Source of the DNA: Heterostelium multicystogenum
Taxonomy: Eukaryota > Evosea > Eumycetozoa > Acytosteliales > Acytosteliaceae
Direction: 5' to 3'
NCBI GenBank assembly: GCA_003667245.1
Contig: RCNN01000069.1
Coordinates: forward strand, 1-64,000
Length of the DNA: 64,000 nt
The notes below the pieces were generated by a model that had not been told where the DNA came from, made no database searches, and saw only the letters and a list, made by a program, of their open reading frames with translations. The position numbers were made by a program, and so were the translations under genes. Of the stretch, positions 36,037 to 48,431 are shown piece by piece; within the stretch, counting starts at the first letter, position 1, and every line of letters begins with the position of its first letter.

Positions 36037-38117
36037 TCAGAAAACAAAGTCTTCTCCTGTAAATGTGTCCTTCAGTCTTCTAATCAAAAGGTATTTATCA
36101 TTGACCCAAAGAATAGTGCAAAAAACTGTTCCTGTTAATGTAATTACATTATATAACATACCTAGTTGATTTAACTCAATTAGTACAATCTCTATATCAC
36201 TTTTCTATGAGTATTTTGAAACTTACTGAAATCAGGTGTTGGTAGTGTAATCAAAAGACCTTCTGTGTAGACTCTGACAGGTATAGTTGTAATTTTTGAA
36301 TGTTTGTGGCTGTGATTGTATGTTATAAGGTGACCACTCAATATCGATTGATTGGCTGTGGGTTGATTGATCCAATTGTACGGTTACGATACCGGATCCA
36401 AGATCAAATCCACGATTGGCATCGGGTGGATGTTCGGTGTAGTGTAAAAATACCTTGTCAAATTCGATCGACATTGATGCTACCGAGTTTGCTGGCAACT
36501 CAAATTGGAGTTCCAAAGTGGATGGAGATGATCTTGTCTCTGCTGGTGATACATTTTGAAAAATAGGTGCTCATTGGCGTGCTTCAATGATTTCTGTTGT
36601 GAAGCATGGTCGTTTGGCGTAATTGCAAACTGGAATGTGTGGAAATATACACGTAGATACCATGGAATTGCTTGATAGTAAGTGATGTTGAGAGGAGTGT
36701 GATAGTCGTTATAGATTTGAATTGCAATTCCACCACGCTCTTGTCCGTATCCAGTAAGGTGGCTGTGTGCTGTGATTGGCGACTTGGATGGATTCTTGGC
36801 AAAACTTATTCCAACTTAGAACGAGATTGAGTGATTCTTCGTCATTGGAGGAATACTTGGTTAGGTCATAAATTCTATAGTTATCTTTGGTTTCTGTTGG
36901 TGCTGGTGTTGTTTCCAAATCAATCTTAAGTTCAGGTTGTTCTTTGATATAAAATCTTGCTGAGAGTAGCTAATGGGCAGGATGACAGTCCACCTTGGAT
37001 TCCAAAGAGCTTTCGAGAGGTTGACTTCCCACTCTGTTACTATCTTTTGATGCTGGGATTGTATGTTTCGATTGTAGTTGCTTGAGATCATTGACAATCG
37101 AGATTGACTGGATAGATTCGAGAACTGGTGAATCACACTCGACCTTACCATCCTTGCATATCTTTCGCACTGTGATCGACATTGAATGGTAATGTACATC
37201 GTAAAGTCGCAATGGATTGAGTAGTCTTCCCAAACCAGATTGCTCACGACATGGCAAGTAGCTTGACCCATGGTGTAAGATTCTCAGTACACACTGATTC
37301 ACGTGGCAATATTCCATATCGCAGCTCTAGTGGTGTTGTGCTTGTTGTTCTTGAGGTTCAATATCGCTGGAATCATCGATGGATTCTCAGATGATCGGTA
37401 GTAGATATTCGACTCACCTTCTGGACGGAATGATCGTGAGGGTGACGAGGTATGATGTGGTACTTGTAGAGGAACTGCATGCTTGCACAGAACAAACCTG
37501 ACAGTGTATGAGTCAGATCACGCCACTGAGCATCGATTCCACGCGCCTCCGGTCTGAGCCAAGCTGCCAACTCCACGCCAACAGGAGCAGCACGCACAGG
37601 ATAACCCCACTCACCATAGTTCCATCTTCCCTGAGTAAATTGCAAAGTCATTCTTCTACACCAACTCTAGAAACCAAATCACCAATTGATCTAGAGAATA
37701 AATCATAATGTTGAACTAAAAAAAAACATATAATAATTTGTAATTTAATAATAACTTATTAGTTTCACTCTCTTTTATTAAATCTACCTGTCTATCTATC
37801 AAGCTATTAAGCTATTAAGCTATCAAGCTATCTAATAGCAGCAATCTAATTGATGTCTATATATTTACAAGTGGATTGATCATTAAAGTTTTGCGGACCA
37901 TTCTGTTGTAAATTGTACATGTGTATATATCTTTGAGTTTTGGTAATGGTTTGACTAATAGTTCTTCATTGAATATCTGTTCATTTGTAATTGTGGTTGT
38001 CGTTTTACTTGCACAAACACTACTACTTAAACTGATCAACAATAACGATACTAATACTAATGTTGTTTGGTTTATGTAAATTATATATTATGTTATTCTT
38101 TTTACTACTATTAACAT
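36037..38117 (-). CDS. pigt: GPI transamidase subunit PIG-T (Gpi16)
   Basis: Subunit of the ER complex that attaches GPI anchors to proteins. Exon 1 (about 38117-37869) has a hydrophobic leader ([18 protein letters not shown]), then [10 protein letters not shown] and FTTEWSAK. The intron at 37716-37868 leads to exon 2: [15 protein letters not shown], then [16 protein letters not shown], then [17 protein letters not shown], all hallmarks of PIG-T. Later blocks are [29 protein letters not shown] and LPTPDFS. The intron at 36162-36226 precedes the last exon, [20 protein letters not shown], the single C-terminal membrane helix, ending at TGA 36037-36039. Many frameshifts (near 37910, 37480-37330, 36960, 36740, 36545, 36330) hide the gene. 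The start is uncertain: the ATG at 38117 is separated from the leader by an in-frame stop. Confidence 0.8.
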
Positions 38118-38820
38118 CGGCTCTACCATCACCACCAGCCCCTCTACTTTTACCACTATAATATATACTTTTAAACGTAATCATTTAAAACTATATCTAT
38201 ATATAGTATTAGAATTGTAATATATATATATTATTATTATAATATCTAAATAAAAGGTAACTAATAACATAAACTTTCTTTCTCCTAAAGAATTTTGACA
38301 CCTCAAAAACATCTTGGGGGTGAACATCATTAGCTTAATAATTATAAATACTTTTTTATATTCCAAAAAACAAACAAAAACACCACTTTAACAACATTCT
38401 TTCATGTATTTCTTTATAAATTAACTAGTAAATTAAGTAATTTATTTATAATAAAGCTATAGATTTAAGTAAATGTTACCTATTCAACTAAAAATGTACT
38501 CTTTGTCATAAAGAATTTCCACTTCCAACACTCAAAGTACGATATTGAAAATATATGGTGTTACAAATTATTACAAATAAAGCATCATAAAGAGCTACAA
38601 ACGATACTAAAAGAGTCACTGAGCTCAAAATAGTGCATTGGAAACAATTAAAAGATCTATAACAGAAGCTTGATGAATCGAAAAAGACCCAAATCCTTAA
38701 GGAAACTTCGAATTAACAGGCATCAATATAGTTTATTAAAAGAGCAATTTAGATTTAGATCAAAAAGTTTTTTGTCTGTTCAATAGAAAATTTTCCAATG
38801 AGAAGCTCTCAATTACTGCT
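38118..38820. other. AT-rich intergenic region
   Basis: About 700 bp with TATA-rich tracts (38200-38250), A-runs and no credible gene. It lies between the 5' end of PIG-T and the 3' end of the next minus-strand gene. Confidence 0.5.
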
Positions 38821-40734
38821 TTACATGATTGGTTTCAGATCGGTTCTACCAAAAACTCCGGTTGGATCATTTGAGTGAGACAGGTTCCAATAGTTAATGA
38901 TAAATCGAAGCAACTCTCCATTGTCAGTTTCGACACTGCATGAAATAAATTTCTCTGGGTATTTACTTAAATTTTCCAAAAAGCGAGGTGACTTCACTAT
39001 GTTTACCAAATCTTCTCACTTTTGATGTTTGATTTCATAATCATTCCCAACTTCTCTATCTTTGATTATAGCAATTATGCTGGATTCGAGAACTTCTAAA
39101 ATATTTTGTCTTTCTGTTGTGATGATGAAATCGATGATGTGTGATTGATTGTATTGAATAGCCACTGAGAGTCCAAACAAACTAATCGAAAGTATCAATG
39201 GCTGTACTTTGTCCAAACATTTTACCAAATCAAGTCTGCCATATGCAATTGCTTCCCCACATGGAATCAACCAAAAAGTGATTGAACATATTGACATTAG
39301 CAGTTGATTTGAATTTGTCCAAATAATATTCAAGAGCATCTAATCTTGTCCATTTATCAATTGATCGAAATGAAATAATGTCAAATAAACTAGGATCTAT
39401 TGATTTAATGAACTGGAGTGATTCTATTGATGGTAAAGTACAGTCTCTAACCAAACTTTGGTTTATCTTTCCTGATAATTGGTATCCAATTTCAAAGAGA
39501 TCTCGTTTGAAAAGTGATCGAATAAAGTCCTTCTTCAGATACTTATCTATTGTCCATGGAGTTATTTTTTCAGTTGTGATCAAATATGATATTCCAAGTG
39601 CATCATAATCATTGACATCTTCTATTGTCCATTGAATTTGAATCGATTGGATGGAATCTTTTGATTGTTTGAATGATCTCTATTGTGTGGTGTCTTGAAA
39701 TCGTAATTGAACCTGGTTGTACTGTGATTGTTGTTGAATTTGCCAAAATAATTTGATCGATATTTCCATGATTGTAAATTGATTCAAGGCATTCATCTAT
39801 AATGTATCTTGTCAAATGAATGTTTTGCAATTCATTGTTTTTGATGGTAAGATATCTGTAGAAAGAATATTGGCGACCGTTATACATTTGATTTATAATA
39901 TTGTATAATTCAATTGCGTTCTGAATGTTGACTGGTATATCTGGTATGATTATGTCGTTCTTCTTTAATCGATTGGAACCATATTTTCTTTCAAATACGA
40001 TTTTAAAGAATTCAAGATTAATCTGAGGTGATGTTTGCATTTCCGAGATCGTCAAACAACTTGTTATGAAGTTCATTTGAAAGACTTAGATCGAAATATG
40101 CATTATCCCAATCTATATTGGGTGAATGGAGCATTCTATTGAGCAATCCAATTTCACCATGTTTGATCAAATTCATAAAAGCATCTGTTAGATGTTCAGG
40201 AAAAGGATCTTCAATGAGATATTGCAAAATATCTCATTTGGTGTTGATGTTTTCTCTTCAAGTGAATGAAACTCTGAGAACAAATATTCAAATATATCCA
40301 TCCGATTATGATTGAGGGCTAAAAGACATCTCCAGCTTTGTATTCTTACAAAGTTGTTTGAATAATTCGATAGGTATGACACTCATACAATGGGAAATAT
40401 GATCTTCAAAATCTTCAAAATCTTCAGAAAAACTTTTAAAATCCAAGACACCTCTCTTGAGCTTATCTAACAACAATCCAAAATGATGATGAGTGATCAT
40501 CCACTCGATATTGTTCATTTCATCGTATGTGTAGAGCCATTGAATTTCGGGTGATATTTGATAGTAATTGGTGTCATATTGAGGTACAGTCACTTTTCGA
40601 AAGCTTGGTTTGTCAAAAGATTGGACGATGTATCTAAACAGATATTTCTGACACAATACTTTTCTGATAACATCATTGTGTCTCTGTTCTTTGCAGGTAG
40701 TTTCATTGCACCGGTGATTCTTGTCGCTGACCAT
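38821..40734 (-). CDS. Ankyrin-like dictyostelid family protein, frameshifted
   Basis: From a probable ATG at 40734 (MVSDKNHRCNETTCKEQRHN) to TAA at 38821, about 635 residues if the frames are joined. The opening motif NDVIRKVLCQKYLFRYIVQS resembles the start of dictyostelid ankyrin-family proteins, and spaced units such as AFMNLIKHGEIGLLNRML and AIAYGRLDLVKCLDKV look like degenerate ankyrin helices. No catalytic domain, signal peptide or membrane helix is evident. Breaks near 40320, 40205, 40050, 39600, 39260 and 39015 divide the frame. They could be sequence errors, as in neighbouring genes, or decay. Function unknown. Confidence 0.55.
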
Positions 40735-40819
40735 GGAGTGATAATCATCTATCTCCTCTTCTTTGGTAACAAGTTTGGCTTTCGATAACAATTTAAATTT
40801 TTGCGATAACTATAAGCAG

Positions 40820-41105
40820 TTATAAGGTTGTCCAATAGGAAGCACCTTGATCACTATCCAAATGTAACCACAAATAATCATTTTTTACACCAATTACTGA
40901 TGACTGATTAGTGATTATTCAGTGGGTTCAGTTGTGTGTATTAACTACTTACTAGTTCCGGCACGATCGTGTACATTGGAAACTCTATCACCTGAGAAAA
41001 ATCCTAATTTGAAACATGATTCGAAAGATGTATCGAATTCAAAAAGTATCACCTGATTTCGTCGGGTACGGAAGTTATACTGCTACTATTATTATTATTT
41101 GACAT
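40820..41105 (-). CDS. Small three-part gene with HLDSDQGASYW motif
   Basis: ATG at 41105 opens MSNNNNSSSITSVPDEIR; after a one-base shift near 41054 it continues FDTSFESCFKLGFFSGDRVS and NVHDRAGT. The intron at 40897-40952 (GTAAGT..TCAG on the minus strand) leads to IGVKNDYLWLHLDSDQGASY, ending W-T-T-L at TAA 40820-40822, about 75 residues in all. The pattern GDRV..G..VIGV..LW.HLD.D.GASYW looks like a compact beta domain seen, from memory, near the N-terminus of some large eukaryotic regulators. Splicing that restores such a coherent motif argues for a real gene. The start of a longer gene is also possible. Confidence 0.5.
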
Positions 41106-41569
41106 AAGAGCTTAAATAAATGACCAAAATGAGGAATCATTCAAACACAAGTAGTTTTGATCTTTACTGAGGGATGTCTGTTTTTTTCCCCTCAATCAAA
41201 AATAAAATAAAATTTAATTTAATCATAAAAAGAAATCAGATCAAGATCAGTAAAATCAGTGAGTGAATTTAAAATGATTATTATTTTATTTCTTTTTCTG
41301 CACACACCAATGAATTTATCATTAGATAACAATTAAAACCAAAATACATGTTTTTAATTTTATTTAAATATTTTAAGTTGCAAAAAATTGAAGATGATGA
41401 ATGTAATGTAAATATATATAGTTTAAAAGTCATTAGTACAGTCCCAAGTTAAATTTTAGGTTGTTTTGTTTTGTTTGTTTTTGTTTTGTTTAATAAAAAA
41501 TACATAAATAAATAATAGGTTGTTGTTGTTGCTTCTGCTGTGATAACATTGCTACCAGTGGTATGTTGT
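41106..41569. repeat. Intergenic region with dispersed ~170 bp repeat, copy 2
   Basis: Positions ~41150-41320 match 35845-36010 (see that entry). The remainder is AT-rich, with a GTTTTGTTTTG run at 41463-41490 and the 3' region of the PTQT-repeat gene. No gene is seen. Confidence 0.5.
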
Positions 41570-43530
41570 TTAGAATGTTTTAGATACTAATACAGTTGGG
41601 TTGGCTGGAGTTGTATATCCATCCTTAGGGGTTGAAAGCAACTCGATCTTGGTGAGTACCTTGCTTGCAGGGATGTTTTCAACAAAGAGGAACAGACTTT
41701 CAGAACTGTTGGGGTCGGTTGATCCGGTTTGTGGCAGGTCCTTCCGGGTCGAACAATTTCTGTAGCCGATTTTGCAATAGCTTTACAAATTGTGAGTTGT
41801 CGCTATAGGTTGCCTTGAGGGTAAAGTCACAACCGCTGGCTGAGCAAACCAGGCGAGGTCGCCAGTGTCCGGTATGACCAGGTTTGAGTGGGTTCTGGTA
41901 TCTAGGATCGATGTATCTTCTAAGATTTCCCTTGGATTTGACTACTGGGTAGATGGCAGTGCAGTCTTTGCAGTTGGAGGTTGGTGCATTGTTGTAGTGG
42001 ATCACAACGGTGTAGACATCGATGTTGAGCAGCATAGGAAGCCCCGAGTCAATTGGATGGGTGGTGGAAGTCAGAACGGACACTGGCCAGGTTTGAAAGA
42101 TGGCTTTATTGGTTGCTGCATCGGGAACTTTGATCTTAGAGAATGGCTCTGAAGTTGCTGTCGTTTGCTCCGAACATGTAGAAAGGCAAATTTGCAAATT
42201 CATGGTAGAGTCTTGACCGACTTTGGGATAGGATACACCGCTGCTGTCCTCACTACAGACAACTTTCATGAATGGGGTGATATAGGTCGCTGGAATCTTG
42301 GCAGAGTAGGAAGTGGTAGAATATGCAGTTCCATTCGATTCAGTTGGTGGTAATTTATCAGGTGTATTGAGTGTGATGGTGGTCAATGGATTTGGATTGT
42401 TTTGGGCATAGATTTGTATTTGTGGAATGCCCGAGACTGTACCAACATAATCTACCAAGTTCTCTCTCTTTCCAACGAGATGAAGTGATACATTGATTTT
42501 AGGTAGTGACCATGACAATCCTTCAGCTGGAATAACATTAGTTTTGAGCATATCTCAACTTTGATACCTTGTTAGTGACTAGATTTACAGGATTTGATGT
42601 TGGAGTTTGTGTTGGGGTTTCAGTTGGAGTCTGGGTTGGTGTTTGAGTTGGAGTCTGAGTTGGAGTCTGAGTTGGAGTCTGAGTTGGAGTTTGAGTTGGA
42701 GTTTGAGTTGGAGTCTGGGTTGGTGTCTGAGTTGGAGTTTATGTTGGGGTTTCAGTTGGAGTCTGAGTTGGAATTTGAGTTGGAGTCTGGGTTGGTGTCT
42801 GAGTTGGAGTTTGTGTTGGAGTCTGAGTTGGAGTTTGTGTTGGGGTTTCAGTTGGAGTCTGGGTTGGTGTTTGAGTTGGAGTCTGGGTTGGTGTCTGAGT
42901 TGGAGTTTGTGTTGGGGTTTCAGTTGGAGTCTGAGTTGGAATTTGAGTTGGAGTCTGAGTTGGAGTTTGTGTTGGGGTTTCAGTTGGAGTCTGGGTTGGT
43001 GTTGGGTTGGTGTTTGTTGGAGTTTGAGTTGGCGTCTGGGTTGGAGTTTGAGTTGGAGTCTGGGTTGGAGTCTGAGTTGGTGTTTGTGTTGGGGTTTCAG
43101 TTGGAGTCTGAGTTGGTGTTTGAGTTGGAGTCTGGGTTGGTGTTTGAGTTGGAGTTGGAGTTGGAGTCTGAGTTGGAGTTTGAGTTGGAGTTTGAGTTGA
43201 AGTCTGAGTTGGAGTCTGAGTTGGAGTCTGGGTTGGTGTCTGAGTTGGTGTCTGAGTTGGAGTCTGAGTTGGAGTCTGAGTTGGTGTTTGAGTTGGAGTC
43301 TGGGTTGGAGTCTGAGTTGGTGTTTGAGTTGGAGTCTGAGTTGGTGTCTGAGTTGGTGTTTGTGTTGGGGTTTCAGTTGGAAGTGGATGATCACTGGAAG
43401 ACGATTCAACTATACCATCACCATCATCTTTGTTTTTGGTTAAAACTATTGATGTAGGAACAACGACTGCAGCCACAACCAATGTAACTATTACAGCTGT
43501 AATAATAATAATTACTTTTTTATCAACCAT
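41570..43530 (-). CDS. Surface protein with membrane anchor and PTQT repeats
   Basis: ATG 43530 starts [20 protein letters not shown], a hydrophobic N-terminal segment followed by [11 protein letters not shown] (type II anchor or uncleaved signal). Then an acidic/serine stretch leads into ~260 residues of Pro-Thr-Gln-Thr repeats, probably a heavily O-glycosylated stalk. A C-terminal domain of ~330 residues follows with paired cysteines ([27 protein letters not shown]), ending VLVSKTF at TAA 41570-41572. Breaks: a TAA in place of CAA at 42739, and shifts near 42560 and 41715. The C-terminal domain is not one I recognise; the layout suggests a cell-surface or matrix adhesion protein. Confidence 0.65.
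42594..43385 (-). repeat. 12-bp tandem repeat encoding PTQT
   Basis: About 65 tandem units of 12 bp, in the plus strand GGAGTCTGAGTT with variants (GGTGTTTGAGTT, GGGGTTTCAGTT), encoding Pro-Thr-Gln-Thr or Pro-Thr-Glu-Thr on the minus strand. Higher-order blocks ending in the GGGGTTTCAGTT variant recur roughly every 60-120 bp, implying repeated unequal exchange. The plus strand is open for 287 codons here only because of the repeat. Confidence 0.9.
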
Positions 43531-43927
43531 TTTAATTATTTATTTAAAATGATAGATATACAACATATTTCCTCAAAATGTATGGATTTTTTTTTGACAA
43601 AAAAATTGATCCATCAACCAACCCAACATACCAGTACACTACTGTACCATTTTAAAAACCACTGAATTTTTACATTTTTCAAATAACATTTTGTAATCGT
43701 AGCTCGTAGTTTTATTTTAAAGAGAAGAGTGTAACTTTGTAAAATGAACGAGTTCATTTTAAAATGATCTTCTGAAAAAAAAAAAAGAAACAGTATTGTT
43801 TAATGAATAACTTTTGTTTCTTGGAAATAGAAATTGAAAAATAAAAAAAAATGAAACCTCGGTGTTAGAATTTGTGTTTGTTCATTATAAAAATATACAC
43901 ACATTGAGAATGCATTAGATTGTTTTG
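43531..43927. other. Divergent intergenic region
   Basis: About 400 bp between divergent genes, probably a shared promoter region. It has T- and A-runs (43588-43596, 43776-43790) and CATTTTAAAA motifs at 43648-43658 and near 43750. No gene is seen. Confidence 0.5.
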
Positions 43928-45649
43928 ATGTCATTTCAATTGAATAATTATTTGTTTTCATTGGAATTGGGAGGTGTTGGTATCAACAGTCATATCTACA
44001 GGCATAATGAGAGCAACAATGTAGTGATCGACAGTGGCAATCGCTTCAAACGATCATTGCACAACAAGAACACAACCAATGAGGTTAGGAGGCGAATCAG
44101 GTCCATCGATCTATCCATACAAAACGAGATATTATCTGGTCACAAAGCACCTGTCTATCATCTAATATAGATAAATCAGAATCAAGATAGTAAGTAGTAC
44201 AAATCTACTGTGTAAAAATGGATACTCATAGGTTTATAGTTTGTTAGGATGTGCTGCAGATGGTTTCTATTGCTATCTATGATTTGCAAGAGTCCGAACT
44301 TCAATGAGAGAAGATGCGAAGAAAGGTTATCGTACCGGTCTCCGAGATGAAGAGGCCGTCGCAAGGACTGACGCGTGCGGTCACAACTGTACAGTGGTTC
44401 CCCTTTGACACTGGAATGTTCTTCTCGGGTGCTACAGAGGGAACTGTAGATGTTTGGGACACGAATAGAGAGCAGATTATTCGAACGTTCAACCTTGAGA
44501 ACTCCGTCAATTCTATATCTTATAGTGAACTTCCATCAGTACAGCAATTAATAGCAGTCGGCACTTCCGACCAAGAAAGCAAGACTGTGCGATCTAAGAA
44601 CAGGAATGTCGACTCATTGTCTCTCAGGTCACAAGGAATCGATCTTGGCCATCAAATGGGCGCCCTACTCACCATTCCACTTGGTGACTGGCTCCAAGGA
44701 CAAGACTATCAGACTCTGGGACATAAGAAGATCAGACAACTTCCTAATGGCGCTCGACCAACACAACGAAACAACTGAAAAAATTAACAGGGCGAATCAA
44801 CTACCTGCGAACGAATATTCACGACAACAACTGAGTTCTGGTGGATACGATGCACCGAGCGAGACGCTAAAGTCTCATAAACCAATGTATTTTAACCGAC
44901 AGAAAACCAAAGCATATTCGACTAGCTATATCAAGCCAAACGATCTAACACAGATATCACCAAACATGGCTGCGAAAGTGGCACCATTTGCCCATAATGG
45001 GTTCGTTACAAGCTTGGTTTGGTCCCCTGATGGGCAATTCCTATTTAGCACAGGCAGCGACAAGAAGATAAGACGCTGGACATGCAGCTTGGCCAAAAAC
45101 ACATTTGTCGACTTTCCTTCTGTATTCAACAACAATATGACAGGCAACCAGATGTGTTTGTCGCATGACGGAAGCTACTTATTCCATCCCAACGGAAAGC
45201 AGATCAACATGTACGACTCTCGCACTGGTGAGATCGTCCGATACCTTAAAGGTCACTTTGAACGTGTAAACTGTTGTGTATTTCATCCTCGCGAAGAACT
45301 ACTCCTGAGCGGTGCAAATGACAAGAACATTCTAGTATGGGACCCATCTAACCAAGAAAGATCAGATAACTCAGGATATCAATCAAATATCAATAATAAC
45401 AACAATATAGATGCTACTAATAATAATATGAACGACGAAAATAACAATAACAATAATAGAAATGCTAATAATACTCATTTTAATGATATGGATAAACAAC
45501 AACAAGAAATAGAATATAATAATAGAACAATGGCATCTGAATCAAATAACATTGATAATAGTAGTAATAATAACAACAATAGTAGGCAATCAGAACAAAA
45601 TCTAACATTACCAGACGAAGATAGATGGTCAGATGATGAAGATGATTAA
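43928..45649 (+). CDS. ercc8: DNA excision repair protein ERCC8 / CSA homologue (WD40)
   Basis: WD40 propeller that acts as substrate receptor of a CUL4-DDB1 ubiquitin ligase in transcription-coupled repair. ATG 43928 (MSFQLNNYLFSLELGGVGIN) is followed by SGHKAPVYHLI. An intron at about 44190-44239 leads to LLGCAADG and YDLQESELQ, then TTVQWFPFDTGMFFSGATEG and VDVWDT, the classic CSA block. Later blades are CLSGHKESILAIKWAPY, TIRLWDIRRSDNFLMALDQH, AHNGFVTSLVWSPDGQFLF and LKGHFERVNCCVFHPREELL. The end, EDRWSDDEDD, matches the acidic CSA tail, after an Asn-rich insert typical of dictyostelids. Frameshifts near 44170, 44262, 44305 and 44583 were bridged. About 500 residues, slightly longer than the human protein because of the insert. 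Confidence 0.85.
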
Positions 45650-46782
45650 ATATTATACTGTCACATCCGAACAATCATCAAATAAACATAACAACAAGAC
45701 CACTTTGTATATATAAAATCACTATCTCTACTTCTTTCTCACATTCTTTGAATAAAAGATATAAATAGAGTATAAACCACTACTTATCTGTTACTACTGT
45801 ATCTTCATATTTTTTATAAAAATATGTTGTTGTTATTAGTGCTTAAACAAATCATAACATGATATTGTTGCTATTTCTTGCATACATTCACCAAACCTAC
45901 TGGAACTTGAACATTCAAAGAAAGATGGATAAATTAAACATCTAATCAACAATTAATCATGTCTATAACATAACTATCTACTATCGATGTTAGTTTAAAC
46001 CTTATGATTGGTTTGCAAAGTAATCAAGAGGTGGTGGTTTTTGTCTTGGTTTTATAAATAATAACCCATTCACAATAAAATATATAGTCCTCATTTAGGT
46101 AGCTAAACAAGACATTGATACTTTTAAGATAAATAAATAAAACAAACAGAGTTTAAATTTAGATGAAAGTGGATAACTTTGTAAAGCTTATTCTTCTTTT
46201 GTTTTGGAGTTCAATGACAATTATACCCCCAATTAGCAAAATGAAAACCAAAAGTAAAAACAAAAACAAAACCATTTGATCAACTACCAACTTCTTTGCT
46301 CCAATCTTAAAATTTGCAAGGGGACATTATTATAAACCAATTTATGATGGTGCCAACATTGACCCAAACCCAAAAAAGAATCTATGGTTTTTTAAATTTT
46401 TAATTGGTGGTAATTTTAAGTGTGCCGTGTAGTGACCATTGACATCCAGCATGGTTGTTTGATGGAATCCAAATTTAACATAACTTCTCGTAAATATGCA
46501 CTCCACATTAACTTCCAGAAATTATTAATAAAAAGAAATATCTTCCAATGATGTGATAAAGATATAGTGCAATTTGCTAAATATCCATGGATTGCTTATC
46601 AAATCAACCATAATAGCATGACAAAAATCATTTCCATTTGAATTGGATTGTAAATTGGATTTTGACATCCAATTGGTACAAAATATATAAATCAAACAAA
46701 ATCTATTCTTCAAAAGTTTATTTATTTATTTCTAATTTATTTGTATAATATTTATTTGTAATAATAGTTACCAATTTAAATA
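45650..46782. other. AT-rich intergenic region
   Basis: About 1.1 kb with A-runs near 46240-46275 and no gene I can support. A minus-strand frame at 46525-46713 is short and has low-complexity composition. The final ~60 bp (TTTATTTATTTC..AATTTAAATAATG) are the likely promoter and leader of the CAP-domain gene. Confidence 0.5.
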
Positions 46783-48251
46783 ATGAAGATTTTAATTTTA
46801 ATTGTTATTCTGTCGATATTGGTCAGAGATTCTCTGCAGTATGGAGAATCAAATTCCCGATGGCAATCCAGTTTGGGAAGAACGTGAAAATCATGCTTGG
46901 CTCAATGCCATGAGAATGGGTATGAACCATCAATAGTCTCAATTCTATTAGAAACCTAGGTGAATTGTTAATAATTATGTTTGTTGTATAGCTCCCAAGC
47001 AATTTGTTTCAACTTATTATCCATCATTTGTAAGTGATTCATTTATGAATCCAAATACTTATCCTGCTGTTGGACCACTCTATTGGTATGACTTGATCAC
47101 CAGAATGGCTAAAGCTCATAGCGTCGACATGGCAGTAAATAATTGTTTCAGTCACAACGATTGCAATGGTACCAAAATTCAAGAGAGATTCACTACATGG
47201 ATGTCAGGATGCACCCAATCACTTGGTGAAAATATTGCAGCTGGTGTAAGTCCTGGATACTACGTCAACATGTATTTGGCATGCGAGGGAAGCACTGCTC
47301 CATGCACACCAGATGGTACCGGAGATGGTAAGGAAATTCATTATCTCTATGCATACCAACAGTTCTTAACTAACAGTAATCCACTTAGGTCATCGTGCTA
47401 ATATAATGAGTGCTGACTATGCAAGTGTGGGAATAGGATATGGATACAATGCTAACGCACAATATAGAAGCTACTGGACTCAGGACTTTTCCTACCCAAG
47501 CAGATGCGACCAACAAAACGGACCAATTTATGGTGGATCACATTCCTATTGGTCTGGTAATGGCCTTATCTACATTGCCAATTGGAAGTTGACAGGAGTC
47601 ACAGTTACATCTGCCACTGTTTATGTATTTGCAGGAGGCTCAGTTAGCTCATACCCATTGACTTTGAAGCTCGGTTCAGCCTCTGCTGGTTCCTATGTTT
47701 ACACCGACGCCAATGGATTGAACTCAGTTGATTGCAGTGCATATATCTTTGTTTTCGAAGCCGGAGGACAGAAGTACCGTTATCCATCAACTGGTTCACT
47801 TTACACTGTCAAGTCGACTACATCCCTTTGCTCTGCATGGGATTCTAAAGAAATCCCAATTGGATCAACAACCGGATCATCTACCACTGATATCCCAACA
47901 ACTTCATCCACCACAACCAAACCAACCACTGGATCGACTACTACCGCTAATCCAACAACCACTTCCACTACTACTACCAGACCAACCACTAGCTCCACTA
48001 CTACTAAGCCAACAACCACTTCCACCACCACTACCAAACCAACAACTGGATCAACAACTACCTCCAATCCAACAACTACATCAAGCACTACTACTAGCCA
48101 AGCAACCACAGGACCCTCGACAACCTCCAACTCATCTACAACATCAGATATTGGAGCATCAGAATCAGACTCGAGTCTCAACAATGGAGCTACTTTGATA
48201 GTTCAAATCAGCTTGGTACTCTGCTTTGTAGTTTTATCATTAATTCTTTAA
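46783..48251 (+). CDS. CAP/SCP-domain secreted protein with GPI-anchor signal
   Basis: ATG 46783 opens a signal peptide (MKILILIVILSILVRDSLQ). After a one-base shift near 46845 the frame reads NPVWEERENHAWLNAMRM. Introns at 46920-46991 and 47328-47388 (GT..AG) join it to APKQFVSTYYPSF, AKAHSVDMAVNNCFSHNDCN, TQSLGENIAAGVSPG and GHRANIMSADYASVGIGY, the CAP signature blocks (the His-Glu-His set and HRANI). A ~130-residue domain follows, then a Ser/Thr/Pro-rich stalk of TTTKPTT repeats. The C-terminal hydrophobic tail (LIVQISLVLCFVVLSLIL) after small residues fits a GPI-attachment signal. About 445 residues. It is probably a surface-anchored extracellular protein; CAP proteins often bind lipids. 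Confidence 0.85.
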
Positions 48252-48431
48252 TAAATTAAGATCATCCATTTATTTATTTATTTGCGAAACCAACAAGATG
48301 TCATTTTACGACAAATAGATTTGAGGAGAAAAGCACTGTTACAAATTGGAACTTCGAAGTCAAAAATTTCAAATAAGCCTATGCAATTTGAGGAATCTTC
48401 CTTTTTGTGATCATTTTGTGTACCTTTAAAT

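Noticed and set aside
42594..43457. 287-codon plus-strand open frame rich in Leu/Glu/Ser
   Set aside because: It is the antisense of the 12-bp PTQT repeat array; a repeat of length divisible by three leaves all frames open. The minus strand has the signal anchor and the C-terminal domain.
47801..48184. 127-codon minus-strand frame, Val-rich
   Set aside because: Antisense of the Thr-rich stalk of the CAP-domain protein.
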